Source of the DNA: Enterocytospora artemiae
Taxonomy: Eukaryota; Microsporidia
NCBI GenBank assembly: GCA_038659295.1
Contig: JASNGC010000001.1
Location: 372,001 to 436,000, forward strand
Direction: 5' to 3'
Length of the DNA: 64,000 nucleotides
Shown here: piece after piece, positions 39,469 through 49,363 of the stretch
Layout of the letters: every line of letters begins with the position of its first letter
How positions within the stretch are numbered: position 1 is the stretch's first letter
Made by a program: the position numbers and the translations under genes
The notes under the pieces: generated by a model
Told to the model about the DNA's origin: nothing
Databases searched by the model: none
What the model saw: only the letters and a program-made list of their open reading frames with translations

Positions 39469-42156
39469 TTAATTATAACCAGGAGATCTTTTTGATTTTT
39501 TCATACTCGATCTCAATTTGAAGCCCTTATCATCGCTGTCTTGTTGTTCGCTACAGCTTTCCATATGTTTAATATCCTTCTGTCTTCTACCTCCGTCAGA
39601 ACTTTCTTTTGACTTTATCCTATCCTTACGTCGTATTATTTTACCTTCCTTCTCACTGCATCCTTCCTCATCCACCATTTCGTCTCCACTATCACTTTCA
39701 CACTCATCATCAGTATCAACTATAATTTCATCCCTTACATTGTTATTACTTAATCTTCTTATTACTCTTCCACTTCTACTGGTGTTGCCTTCAAACTTCT
39801 CACGGAATATATGAGTGGATGACTCTGTATCTGTGGAGGTATTTGTGTCAGAAACTATAAAGATATCACTTTCACCAGATGATTCTGTCACTGTAATGGA
39901 CTCAGAACTTACACTTTGGTCGATATACTCCGGTTGAAAAGACGGCATTCTTGAGAACATGGACCTGGTGATGATTACACTTTCTTCTGAAGAGTCAACA
40001 CTATAATTCGGTATAATATCTGTGGAGTTAGCATTTATGTCCGTGGAATTATGTATATTTTCGGAGTTCTGTGCAGTTAAATATTCTCTTTTAAATAAAT
40101 CAATCGACATTCTCTGTTTTGTAAATTGCTCTGAAGCTGCACTCTCTATTGTATAGGATATTCCTGCGCTCAAATTTGGCACAATAAAATATGGAATAGC
40201 TTCCCAAATTTCATTGAGAATTTTCATTGAAGAGTAGGTTCTCCCAAACAAGAAATCATTAACAAGGAAAGAACTATTGAATGTAGTGGTGTCCTGGGTG
40301 TTGACACACTGGCCTTTTGGTTTTTTGAAGCCACACATATACATGCTCCCTTCACAATTCAGGATATCACAGTTACTTTCCATATACTCTCCATTTATTG
40401 GATCAAAATCCATAATAAAGAATTGCTCTGAAGGAACATGGATCTTTTCATCGAATATTGAATATGCTCGAATTACCCCGCAGCAGTCGGTGGTGATGAA
40501 ATAAAATCCATTGTTGGTAAAAAGACAATCGGTAATCTGAAACTGAATCTGCTCAGAAAGAAGTAACCTGTAAGATATGAGCCAGTTGGTATTGCTTATA
40601 TTATGCAATTCCTCTTTGTATATTTCATAGAGATTAATATTCAATCCAACAATTGCAAATATATTCTTACTGGGATGGCAAAATATCTCTCCAATTTCGG
40701 ATGGTATTGACAAAATAAGCTTACTACCGTCATAAACCCTCACTATGGAGTCGGTGCATACAGCAACTAGGAGATAGTCAGCGGTAAAGGCCATTCTATG
40801 GACAATAATGGACTCGTCTGAAAGGGTATTCTCTGCCATGTCCTCATATAAATCAATGATGACTTTGTGAAAGAATCCGGTGGAGTTTGTCTCCAAATTA
40901 CTGCCTGGAATGCAGCATTCCTTCCGATAAATTGCAGAATATATTTTGTTATTTACCTTGGACTTCCGCTTAGTATACTTATCCTTGCCCACACCAACAT
41001 AGGTGTATATGCAAATTGTGTTGGCTGCAGAAGTGGCTATTTTCAGAGCTCCCTTTGATGCACAAATATTGCTAATCTGGATATCTATTACAGCATTCGA
41101 GAAGTTTTCCAACACTATTATTGACTTGGTGTCAACTGTATCAAAGACTAAGAAGTAAGGCCAATCTCCACCAACACCAATCAGGCGCCCAGCATCTGTA
41201 ATGCAGATAGCCTTGATCGAATGGCCAGCTAGAACTGTATTTGATGCTCCAATGGTAAGAATTGAAGAGTTGAAAGAAATAGGTAAAAAGATACCATTGG
41301 CTAGAATTACAGTAATGGAGTTGTCAGAAGCTTCGATATCGTTGATATGGATAAATTCGCAGAATACCACTTCAGATTTCAAGTCTATTTTATATTTTTG
41401 AACTCCAGCTTTACTACAGTACTGCTTTATATCCTCATCATCCTGTTCATGTCCAGCTTCATTGTTTTTGGGTTGGTCAAGGGTAACTGATGAATCGTGA
41501 GTCTTCAGATCACCAGTTTTGTTTTTATCGTTCATTTTCTCATTACAAATGTACTTCATATCCCAAATGATTAGCATTCCCGTAACATCCACTGAAACTA
41601 AATACTCTCCATTACTACTTATACAAATATCAACTATCAATCCACGATGGCCATAAAGCGACCTAACCAGCATACCATAGTCCACAGACCACACCTTAAG
41701 AACACCGTCAAACCCTCCTGTGAAAACATAGGAATTTTTAGTGGAGTTGTCTGAAACAATGCGTTCAATAACCCCATTATGGCCATGGGTTTTCCAGAAC
41801 AAAGAATATAAGTCCATCTTGCTATGTTTTGGTGGATGCGCACCCTCCAGAATATCCTGTCTTTCAAAGCTCTTGATCGAATCAATCATCTTGCTTAAAT
41901 CTATCCCCTTGAATAAAATATCCATTGCTTGACTAGAGGTTATGGAATTTATAACATTCTCTAGCTCATCCATTTTTTCATATATATTGACATTCTCCTC
42001 ATGTATATGATTTATGGTGTCGATGGGATTATCGACCGGCCTAGTACCAGGGAAAACGTCCCAATAGTCTTTTATCTGTGTACCTTGCTGAGTTCTATCA
42101 TATCCTTCTGCAATCTTTTTGCATAAAATGTAAATAATTTTATTTGCTTCGTACAT
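39469..42156 (-). CDS. BRWD/PHIP-like WD40 protein without visible bromodomain
   Basis: An 895-residue protein. A helical N-terminal region (1-110) is followed by a WD40 propeller starting near 125 (THGHNGVIERIV, then VFTGGFDGVLKVWSVD and LYGHRGLIVDICISS), the order found in PHIP/BRWD proteins. After the propeller, SEQFFIMDFDP resembles the conserved segment of that family that follows the propeller. The last 190 residues are acidic, Ser-rich and basic-tailed, with no bromodomain. In animals BRWD/PHIP are chromatin-linked CUL4 adaptors. Here only the propeller and middle remain, so the assignment is moderate. CCCCC lies four bases before the ATG. Confidence 0.5.
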   Translation of the reverse strand: MYEANKIIYILCKKIAEGYDRTQQGTQIKDYWDVFPGTRPVDNPIDTINHIHEENVNIYEKMDELENVINSITSSQAMDILFKGIDLSKMIDSIKSFERQDILEGAHPPKHSKMDLYSLFWKTHGHNGVIERIVSDNSTKNSYVFTGGFDGVLKVWSVDYGMLVRSLYGHRGLIVDICISSNGEYLVSVDVTGMLIIWDMKYICNEKMNDKNKTGDLKTHDSSVTLDQPKNNEAGHEQDDEDIKQYCSKAGVQKYKIDLKSEVVFCEFIHINDIEASDNSITVILANGIFLPISFNSSILTIGASNTVLAGHSIKAICITDAGRLIGVGGDWPYFLVFDTVDTKSIIVLENFSNAVIDIQISNICASKGALKIATSAANTICIYTYVGVGKDKYTKRKSKVNNKIYSAIYRKECCIPGSNLETNSTGFFHKVIIDLYEDMAENTLSDESIIVHRMAFTADYLLVAVCTDSIVRVYDGSKLILSIPSEIGEIFCHPSKNIFAIVGLNINLYEIYKEELHNISNTNWLISYRLLLSEQIQFQITDCLFTNNGFYFITTDCCGVIRAYSIFDEKIHVPSEQFFIMDFDPINGEYMESNCDILNCEGSMYMCGFKKPKGQCVNTQDTTTFNSSFLVNDFLFGRTYSSMKILNEIWEAIPYFIVPNLSAGISYTIESAASEQFTKQRMSIDLFKREYLTAQNSENIHNSTDINANSTDIIPNYSVDSSEESVIITRSMFSRMPSFQPEYIDQSVSSESITVTESSGESDIFIVSDTNTSTDTESSTHIFREKFEGNTSRSGRVIRRLSNNNVRDEIIVDTDDECESDSGDEMVDEEGCSEKEGKIIRRKDRIKSKESSDGGRRQKDIKHMESCSEQQDSDDKGFKLRSSMKKSKRSPGYN

Positions 42157-42428
42157 AAATGGGGGTTTGAAGAAAGATAATCAAACTTATTTAATAGTGA
42201 AAACTAAACCATTCGCTGATATCTGAATAAAAACAGTGTATGACAAATTTTATGCTCAGAGAATGGACACTTGTCTTTGATTGATTTAGAGTTGGAACAG
42301 TAGAGATTTAGGTATCAATCCATCAGCTCGATGGTGCGAAATTGACATATACTCCTGATATGCATGTTTTTTGTTTTTATCTTTGCAGGTATGCAGTAAA
42401 ATAATAATTTCACACGTTGCCCCAGTTC

Positions 42429-42839
42429 ATGCGCCCATTTTTAGTCGAATTTTTGAAATGTGGAAAATGCCAGTCAACTCATAACCATAAAATCAACTCG
42501 ACGAAATGTGTGGTGATTGTTGGAAGCGACTGTGACAATTTTGTGCTGTTTCTGAGGAAATTTATGGAAGAGCCTTCTGAAGTTCGGATGGAGAAGTTGA
42601 TGAATATTGTTGAAGACAGGAAATTATCTGACATTGCCCAGGTTTCTGAAGCAGATGTATATGAGTTCATGGAATACCTGGCGGAATATGAAGTAGGTGA
42701 ATGTGCAGAAAGCAACACAGAATCAGTCAACAGAATCAAAAAACTTCTTTTTGACACTGAAATTGTCGAGGGAACGTTAAATTGCATTGATTGTGGAAAT
42801 GAGCTAGAAATAAAGGATGGAATCCTGATGGTAGTCTGA
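42429..42839 (+). CDS. TRM112: Trm112-like methyltransferase activator
   Basis: A zinc-binding stabiliser of methyltransferases acting on tRNA (Trm9, Trm11), rRNA (Bud23) and release factor eRF1 (Mtq2). The zinc site is made of an N-terminal pair (FLKCGKC, residues 8-14, and a later KC) and the C-terminal NCIDCGNE, ending ...IKDGILMVV in the family manner. The central helical part is acidic. The frame extends four codons upstream to a TTG, but the ATG at 42429 follows TGCCCCAGTTC and aligns with the known N-terminus. The protein has 136 residues, like yeast Trm112 (135). Confidence 0.88.
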   Translation: MRPFLVEFLKCGKCQSTHNHKINSTKCVVIVGSDCDNFVLFLRKFMEEPSEVRMEKLMNIVEDRKLSDIAQVSEADVYEFMEYLAEYEVGECAESNTESVNRIKKLLFDTEIVEGTLNCIDCGNELEIKDGILMVV

Positions 42840-43118
42840 GGTTATTAATAAAAGGTGAGGTTAATGTGTTATTACAAATTATTGTCATGAAAACGTGGCT
42901 TATTTACGATAGTTTTGACGATACAGACAATATAGGCGTAAGTCATACCATTTTTTAAACACAAAAAGTAAGTAAAATAATCAAAGAAGACATAACAGGG
43001 TTTTTCAACATGACAGACAAATCAAAATATCTGTCGTGACAAAAAAATCACATGCGATAAATGCTATGGCCCCACCAAACATGTTTTCGATTGAAATAGG
43101 AAAACCCCATTTATTAGC

Positions 43119-43868
43119 TCATTTATACTCAGGCTTCAATTCATAGGTATTCTTGTGATCTTTCTTGTTTAACACACAAATTTCCGAAACTAGTTCCTGG
43201 ATATAAGCAACCGGCTGCCCTGAAAAGTCTGCCAGATCCTTTACTGTCCAATAGTCGTGTTTTTCATAAGCATTAAATATGATGTCCAAAATGTCCGACT
43301 TCTCCAGCCTCTCTCTCTTCTTATCCTGTAGTTGTTTCTTTCTCCTTTTTGCCAAGGCCTCCATCTCCTTTAGATTACCATACTTTTCACCTTTTTTCAG
43401 CTCAGTGAAATAATTAATCATCTTAATTCCACTTTCAGCAAACTGGTTGTTCTGCTTTACGGACTTCTTATAAAGTAGATATTCAGAATTGATTACCGGC
43501 TGAACAAATAACTCATCACTAATCTTACCAGTGGCAGTTACATTGTCAAGAGTCTTGGCTGAATCAGTGTCATCTATGGCTATAATGTGCATTTTCGAAT
43601 CTTTGGGCCTAATTGTGACAGTATGCAGCCTTGGTATTCTCCTGGGCGTATCATCTGCATAGTCTTTTATCCCATTTATCAGTTCTTCACTGAAGCTAAT
43701 ATTCATATTAACACCTCCTTGAGAGTCTGTGCCAATTTCAATCTCCCCAAATTCCGAACCATTGTTCAGGCTCATCATCCTTTCCCCCAAATACTTTGGA
43801 ACTTTGACCAGCCAAGTTGGTTTGAGCTTATCTTTGGTATTGATGTGCACTGGATTGTTAATCTCCAT
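43119..43868 (-). CDS. TFG2: TFIIF beta subunit (RAP30/Tfg2)
   Basis: A general transcription factor that recruits RNA polymerase II to promoters. The N-terminal dimerisation domain shows WLVKVPKYLGERM and GEIEIGTDSQG. The C-terminal winged helix ends in the family signature QPVAYIQELVSEI...HKNTYELKPEYK. The frame continues five codons to a TTG, but the ATG at 43868 follows TACCCCTCC and is chosen (249 residues, exactly human RAP30 length). Confidence 0.92.
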   Translation of the reverse strand: MEINNPVHINTKDKLKPTWLVKVPKYLGERMMSLNNGSEFGEIEIGTDSQGGVNMNISFSEELINGIKDYADDTPRRIPRLHTVTIRPKDSKMHIIAIDDTDSAKTLDNVTATGKISDELFVQPVINSEYLLYKKSVKQNNQFAESGIKMINYFTELKKGEKYGNLKEMEALAKRRKKQLQDKKRERLEKSDILDIIFNAYEKHDYWTVKDLADFSGQPVAYIQELVSEICVLNKKDHKNTYELKPEYK

Positions 43869-44157
43869 GGAGGGGTAATACAAATAGATGTATCAAGATA
43901 TAACACTTTGGCAGGGAAGAAATGGAAGTGGGTTGATTTATATGTGCAATATGGCCTATGTTCTCCACAACCATCACATTGTATTTATGACCATGTTATT
44001 ATGTACATGTAGCAAAGAGCATAAAGGGTGGATCCAATTAAGCTTTTGCCATTCTTGTTGCAGTATTTTTAATATCCAGCCAAGAACTTATATATAAATT
44101 ATACATTGTGCACAAATAGCGTTGGCTTCTTGCAATCTCATCTCCACCCTCATTTTT

Positions 44158-45288
44158 ATGGTTAAAAAAGTTGAGGCTGTGGATAACGGCAAATTCCGGT
44201 TTGCTCGCCCAAATGGATCTGTAGACATGTCCATGGGTATTGTTGGATTGCCAAACGTAGGGAAATCCACACTTTTTAACGGTTTGACTAAGTTGAACGT
44301 TAAAGCAGAAAACTTCTCATTCTGCACTGTAGATCCACATATCGGCCATGTAAAGATAGATGACCCCAGGGTGACTTTTTTGACAGAGGTTTTTAAACCT
44401 GCTAGGACAATCAACTCTTCTCTAACAGTTATTGATATTGCAGGACTGGTCAAGGGCTCCTCTGAAGGAGTTGGGCTAGGCAACCAGTTTCTGGATAATA
44501 TCAGAAATGTAGATGGTATATTTTTAGTTTGCAGGTGTTTTGAAGATCCTGAAATTGTTCATGTTGAGCAAACAGTGGATCCCATTAGGGACATAAATAT
44601 TATTAAGGACGAGCTAAGAATAAAGGATGTGGAACATGTGAAGGCAGCTGTTTCTAAGGTAGATAAGGAAATTCGAGGGAATCCGGGAGACAAGAAGTAT
44701 GAAAAGAACAAAAAGACAATCGAGAAGCTGCTGTTGACACTGGAGTCTAGATGGATTTCAGAGGAGTTATGGGACAAAGAAGAGATAGCTTTTATAAACA
44801 AGCTGAATCTACTAACATGCAAGAGCTTGGTAATCCTGGCCAACATTTCAGAGAAGCACTATAAGAGTAGAAAGGGAAACAAGCATCTAAAGGCGGTCAT
44901 GGACGAGTATAAGGACAATATGCTGATATTTTCTGCTATTCACGTGGAAGATGATGGCGGATTGAATCCTGGGTTTGTTAAGTCCCTGGTTGATAAGGGA
45001 TATGAGACATTGGGACTAATGAATTTCTTTACAGCAGGTAAGGATGAAGTTCGAAGTTGGACAGTCAGAGTGAACTCTAAGGCTCCTGAAGCAGCCAGGG
45101 TAATTCATACGGATTTTGAGAAGTATTTTGTGAGTGTGGATGTGATGGAATACGAAGAGTTTGTACAAAACCCAAGCGAAGCAAAGATGAAGGCTGCAGG
45201 AAAGTTTTTACAGAAAGGTAGAGAATATACAGTAAAGAGTGGGGATATATTGCATTTTAAGGCGAATCCGCCACGTAATAAGAAATAA
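44158..45288 (+). CDS. OLA1: Ola1/YchF-type P-loop ATPase
   Basis: A ribosome-associated ATPase of the Obg-like group. Motifs: GLPNVGKST (G1), DIAGLVKG (G3) and NISEKHY in place of the GTPase NKXD motif, which is why the family prefers ATP. The middle helical domain (about 125-200) and the C-terminal TGS-like domain ending DILHFKANP are complete. From the ATG at 44158 the length is 376 residues (human 396). The open frame extends 12 codons to a TTG, which is not used. A CCC block lies eight bases upstream of the ATG. Confidence 0.95.
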   Translation: MVKKVEAVDNGKFRFARPNGSVDMSMGIVGLPNVGKSTLFNGLTKLNVKAENFSFCTVDPHIGHVKIDDPRVTFLTEVFKPARTINSSLTVIDIAGLVKGSSEGVGLGNQFLDNIRNVDGIFLVCRCFEDPEIVHVEQTVDPIRDINIIKDELRIKDVEHVKAAVSKVDKEIRGNPGDKKYEKNKKTIEKLLLTLESRWISEELWDKEEIAFINKLNLLTCKSLVILANISEKHYKSRKGNKHLKAVMDEYKDNMLIFSAIHVEDDGGLNPGFVKSLVDKGYETLGLMNFFTAGKDEVRSWTVRVNSKAPEAARVIHTDFEKYFVSVDVMEYEEFVQNPSEAKMKAAGKFLQKGREYTVKSGDILHFKANPPRNKK

Positions 45289-45348
45289 ATTTTGGTATCT
45301 TCAAGGTTAGACGCTCATTCATCTTGGCTGTTTGTTTTTTAACCCAAC

Positions 45349-46692
45349 ATGGAATATGGTATAGGTCAAATTTCTCGGTCTACCTCTCTATCCACTGATT
45401 CTGCATATAAAGTTACAATTCCCGAGCAGAGAAGTGTTTTAAAGAGCTTCAGCTGTCCTTTTACGTTTCTCGATGCATTTATCAAGATGTCCCTGAAGCA
45501 ACAGTTTTGCTCCACAAAAATCTTTTTAGAAAACATCTCGTATTTTGAAAAATACAAGATGGAGCTGCTGCAGAAAGTTGTTGATGGGATAGACAAGGGA
45601 GATGAGATGATAAACAAAGTAGAAGTAGCGTTGGAGCTATTGAGGAAGTGTGAAAGTTTTCAAAATAAAGAGAATGATTCATCAGAAGTTGAATTAAAAA
45701 CAAACAAGATGGTAATATATCTTGGTGCATCACACAATTTAATGGGCATTGGTAACCAAGTAGTATTAGAAGCCAGCAGCGGAACTGCATCAAATGCGGG
45801 GGAAGGTGGTCTTGCAGATATGATATCCTACCCAGTCCCACTCCAGTCTAAAGAGCATGCTGATCCTATTGTATCTCCAGATTTGATTGTTTTTTTGAAT
45901 ATCTCTATCAGTATTATCTACAAAGGAATAAATATATTGCTGGATAAGGTGGAGTCTCAGATAATCAGAAACAACTATCGATCTATAAATATTCTGTACA
46001 AATATACAACATTCAACATCGATTTGTACAGCCACTTCACTCAAAGGATTTTATGTCGGGCTGGAGAAAGTGTGAATTTTGTGGAGGATATTATTAGTCA
46101 GATAAATTTGATTGATGCAGACATTGCTTTAATTAATGAAATGCTGGTGGGCAAAAATCCCTTCGGAACAGTAGACGTGGCAAATGAAATAAATCCCAAT
46201 AACCAGATAGTTGTTTTGGAAAAAGTACAGTTGATTCAGGGATTTGCCCTGGGAATCAAGTCAAAAGAAGAAAAAACCGCAGCCATGGAGGGCTCTGGTA
46301 TTTGTAACAACGAGTATGATAAGGTAGAGAGTACAGGCTCTCAAGTAATGCCCCAAAGTCTAGCTCCTGAAATTGAAATAATGCCATTGCGTTGTTTTGA
46401 CCATATTTACACTAAGTACTCAGAGTTGGATATTCTTAAGAATAGACATTTGATAAAAGTTGAGTTATCTGAGGGTATTTTAGGAGATTATAGAATATTG
46501 AAATACAATATTGAAATCGTCATCAAAAACATTGCACAGGAATTGACGACCCGGAAATATAGCAGTGCAGAAGAAGCCTACATTACAATAATGAATTTTA
46601 CAGGGGAAATCAGTAAATCTAAATATAAGGGCATTGAGCCCATATTGGAAACATTAAAAGAGTATGCCAGATTTCTGTTGGTGGATAAATAG
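45349..46692 (+). CDS. Unknown helical protein
   Basis: A 447-residue soluble protein without a recognised domain. The first 110 residues alternate Ser-rich and helical segments. The middle (170-260) and the end (375-447) are helical, with a gap of low-complexity Ser/Gly sequence around 115-165. Regular Ile/Leu spacing in the long helices suggests a tethering or coiled-coil complex subunit, but no motif supports a name. AACCCAAC directly precedes the ATG. It starts 60 bases after the Ola1 stop. Confidence 0.65.
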   Translation: MEYGIGQISRSTSLSTDSAYKVTIPEQRSVLKSFSCPFTFLDAFIKMSLKQQFCSTKIFLENISYFEKYKMELLQKVVDGIDKGDEMINKVEVALELLRKCESFQNKENDSSEVELKTNKMVIYLGASHNLMGIGNQVVLEASSGTASNAGEGGLADMISYPVPLQSKEHADPIVSPDLIVFLNISISIIYKGINILLDKVESQIIRNNYRSINILYKYTTFNIDLYSHFTQRILCRAGESVNFVEDIISQINLIDADIALINEMLVGKNPFGTVDVANEINPNNQIVVLEKVQLIQGFALGIKSKEEKTAAMEGSGICNNEYDKVESTGSQVMPQSLAPEIEIMPLRCFDHIYTKYSELDILKNRHLIKVELSEGILGDYRILKYNIEIVIKNIAQELTTRKYSSAEEAYITIMNFTGEISKSKYKGIEPILETLKEYARFLLVDK

Positions 46693-46973
46693 CTACCCTG
46701 ATGTATAGGTTTAATAAATGTGTAGGTGCCATCCCGAGCTGAAATATATATCTATAGTTTTTAACAATAAGATTTTTGATTAGATATCACTGTGTAGAGG
46801 ATATTACATGTGGTGGGAAGTACCATTGTGCAGTTGCAGTAAATACTGTATCTATGATATTTATTTGAGTTAATAACAAGATAAACAACATTAAGTGTAC
46901 TTCGGACGAGTATCAAAGTTTTGTAATCCCAGATTTTCTTTCCAAAATTTTTCAATTTTCTTTTCCCCCAAAA
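46693..46973 (+). promoter_or_regulatory. Promoter region of uL14 with AAATTT + CCCCC
   Basis: A 281-base gap with no gene recognised. The last 33 bases hold an AAAATTTTTC tract and an AATTTTC tract followed by CCCCC four bases before the ATG, as at other ribosomal genes. A minus-strand frame of 98 codons crossing from here into uL14 lacks an ATG start and is not believed. Confidence 0.6.
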
Positions 46974-47417
46974 ATGGCTGCTAAAGAACAAGCTACACAG
47001 TACAAGGAGGATAAGCTCCCAAGAAAGCCAAGAACAAAGATTACAAGGGGTATTCAAACAGAATCTAGATGTAGAGTGATAGATAACTCGGGAGCAAGAG
47101 AAGTTAAGGTGATTGGAGTAAAGGGTGTACCAGGAAGATTGAACACCATTCCTTGTGCGGCGCCTGGAGATGTTGTGGTAGCATCTGTGAAGAAGGGTAA
47201 GCCAGAGCTGAGGAAGAAGGTGGTGACATGTGTGTTAGTTAGGCAGAAGAAGTCATGGAAGAGGAAGGACGGATTCAATATCTGTTTTGAAGACAATGCT
47301 GTGGTACTGGTCGATAATAAAGGTGAGCTGAAGGGAACACAGATCTCAGGCCCAATTCCAAGAGAGGTGGCAGAAGTTTGGCCCAAGATTGCATCACAAG
47401 CCTCATCAATAGATTAA
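46974..47417 (+). CDS. RPL23: 60S ribosomal protein uL14 (RPL23)
   Basis: A 147-residue large-subunit protein, near the family's 140. KKGKPELRKKVV, RKDGFNICFEDNAVV and GTQISGPIPRE are diagnostic. It sits at the subunit interface beside the factor-binding site. The N-terminal 20 residues are Lys/Gln-rich and a few residues longer than in human. The gene is preceded by the ribosomal-class AAATTT + CCCCC lead. Confidence 0.97.
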   Translation: MAAKEQATQYKEDKLPRKPRTKITRGIQTESRCRVIDNSGAREVKVIGVKGVPGRLNTIPCAAPGDVVVASVKKGKPELRKKVVTCVLVRQKKSWKRKDGFNICFEDNAVVLVDNKGELKGTQISGPIPREVAEVWPKIASQASSID

Positions 47418-47494
47418 ATTTAATTTTCCACCACAACAATTAGGGAGTCATTTATTTACCTGTGTTTTTCTTTCATCGAAAATTTTCTGAAGAT

Positions 47495-48268
47495 TCAAAG
47501 CATCTTTTCTACCCTATCCAAGATGTTGTAATCTTCCTCCACAGCCATCTTGAAGTTGTCCCCGTATTCTACAAGATACTCATCCTGGGCATCAATCTCG
47601 ATCCTGTCAGCATAAGCACAACAGCCTTTGGCTTCAACCTTGATTTTTGTCGAGTAATCCACCACAATCGGTCTAAAATTACAGTTGTTGGGTGCTATAC
47701 AGTTAATTACAACTGAATGGGAAAGAATGACGGGACCGTTTCCAGAGTAGCTATAGCCGGTTGATCCAGATGGGGTTGAGATGACCAGGGCATCTCCTCG
47801 AATATCAATGCTATTTTCAAATTTGTCTGTGGCTGTGTCGTTGGACAGATATATAGTGAATGTGTTAAGTTTGAACGAACTGGAGCGAATTACAAGCTCA
47901 TTTACAAAACAAACACCATGGGATTTTATATGGAGCCTATCTACAACAACTGTCCTGTATAAATCATTAAACAATGATGAGTATTCCTCTTTAGTATTAC
48001 TATATGGGTTACTTGTGGACCTTTTCTGCAGATTGACATGACTTGCTAATTTCTTGCTAAGAGCTTCGGTATTTAGGGGCAAAAGTGCACCAAAACGCCC
48101 AAGGTTGTACGGAAAAACGGTCGATTTGATAGAGCCCAAGGGAAATAGGGACAATGCCTGTAAAAAAGTCCCATCTCCACCAAAGATAAATATTTCAGAA
48201 GAAGTTGTCCAGAATGGAATAAGCATATCAAAGCCGCTCAAGTCACAGCCATTCTTCTTAAAAATCAT
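47495..48268 (-). CDS. NAD(+) kinase
   Basis: Makes NADP from NAD and ATP. The family motif GGDGTFLQ occurs at about residue 31, with the NELVI segment near 120 and the glycine-rich STPSGSTGYSYSGNGP motif near 165. The C-terminal beta region is complete. The 257 residues cover just the catalytic core; the N-terminal extensions of yeast Utr1 and human NADK are absent, as expected in a reduced genome. The start is preceded by a GAACCCCATATCCA segment. Confidence 0.92.
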   Translation of the reverse strand: MIFKKNGCDLSGFDMLIPFWTTSSEIFIFGGDGTFLQALSLFPLGSIKSTVFPYNLGRFGALLPLNTEALSKKLASHVNLQKRSTSNPYSNTKEEYSSLFNDLYRTVVVDRLHIKSHGVCFVNELVIRSSSFKLNTFTIYLSNDTATDKFENSIDIRGDALVISTPSGSTGYSYSGNGPVILSHSVVINCIAPNNCNFRPIVVDYSTKIKVEAKGCCAYADRIEIDAQDEYLVEYGDNFKMAVEEDYNILDRVEKML

Positions 48269-48410
48269 TGGATATGGGGTTCAATAGTAACAATTTTGGT
48301 GTAAAGGCGCAAAGTATACGTATCCTCAAAAATACCAGATCAGTGGGTTTCTAGATTATAATTCCTACACATGGATTCACTGATATATTTCTAACTAATT
48401 TTTGGCCCTC

Positions 48411-49259
48411 ATGTTGTGGAAAGTCCTGAGTCTTTTTCTACTGTACATAACTTCAGTTGCCCTACCGCCAATATATTCGCATGTATATTCGCTCTACCAT
48501 AATAGTAAGGTTTGGAGGAAAATCAAAGGTCGTTGGATTCTAATCACCGACTCCACCACAGAAATTGGAGAAGCATTTTGCCACATCCTGGCCGATCAGA
48601 ACTACAAACTAATCATCACAGACAAGGACGAGGATAAGCTGGCCATTCAAAAACTAGACTTGGAGAAAAAAACAGTGGTATTGGCATACAAAGTTAACTT
48701 CGAAACATGCACCAACTTTGATTTTTTAGAAAAACATGACATCGGGCTCTTGATTAACAAAATTGGGTTTTTTGAGTCGCCCTCTGTCAACTATGGAGAT
48801 AGTGATACAAGAGGAATCATCGATAAGCATCTAAAAGGTACTCTACTGTTAACCTGCACTGTGGTGAAAAATATGAAGCAGCATTTGTCTGGATACATCG
48901 TAAATATAGGATTTGGGTTTAACAATCGGATTCCCAAGATATATGTGCCCACATGTATTGCAGTCACATCGGCAATTAAGATATGGACATCCAACACCTA
49001 CAGCAAGTTGCTCAATGACGGAATAAATGCTGAGTTCATGGCTAGTGGATTCGTTTCTAGTGAGTATAATAGACAGAAGCCAACATTCTTTGTTCCCACT
49101 GCAAAGACCTTTGCCATGTCTGTCTTGGCTGTTCTGGGCAACAGTAACCATTCGTTGCCATACTTCCCCCATCTGTTGCAGTGGATTGCTGTGAGAATGG
49201 TACCTATATTTATTGTTGGTAGATTCTACAAGGGATATCTTAATCAGTATTTCAAATGA
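48411..49259 (+). CDS. SDR-family (3-ketoacyl-CoA reductase-like) protein, copy 1, active site degenerate
   Basis: A 282-residue member of the short-chain dehydrogenase family with an N-terminal membrane helix (about 3-25), the architecture of HSD17B12/Ifa38, the ER 3-ketoacyl-CoA reductase. The beginning of the Rossmann fold is clear (GRWILITDSTTEIGEAF), but the canonical TGxxxGIG reads TDSTTEIG. At the YxxxK catalytic position the aligned residues are Cys-Ile-Ala-Val-Thr. The catalytic Ser segment reads NIGFGF. It may be a pseudoenzyme or bind a different substrate. A paralogue of equal length follows 278 bases downstream in the same direction. The start follows GGCCCTC. Confidence 0.7.
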   Translation: MLWKVLSLFLLYITSVALPPIYSHVYSLYHNSKVWRKIKGRWILITDSTTEIGEAFCHILADQNYKLIITDKDEDKLAIQKLDLEKKTVVLAYKVNFETCTNFDFLEKHDIGLLINKIGFFESPSVNYGDSDTRGIIDKHLKGTLLLTCTVVKNMKQHLSGYIVNIGFGFNNRIPKIYVPTCIAVTSAIKIWTSNTYSKLLNDGINAEFMASGFVSSEYNRQKPTFFVPTAKTFAMSVLAVLGNSNHSLPYFPHLLQWIAVRMVPIFIVGRFYKGYLNQYFK

Positions 49260-49363
49260 TCAGAAATAAACACCTGTAAATGGACGATTCATTGTTTTGA
49301 ACAACAATTGCTTGTGCTTCCTCAGAATGAGTTTGTCTCAATTTTCGCCGTATATAATGGTGT

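Noticed and set aside
46761..47057. 98-codon minus-strand frame overlapping uL14
   Set aside because: No ATG start, and it runs antisense through a ribosomal protein gene and its promoter.
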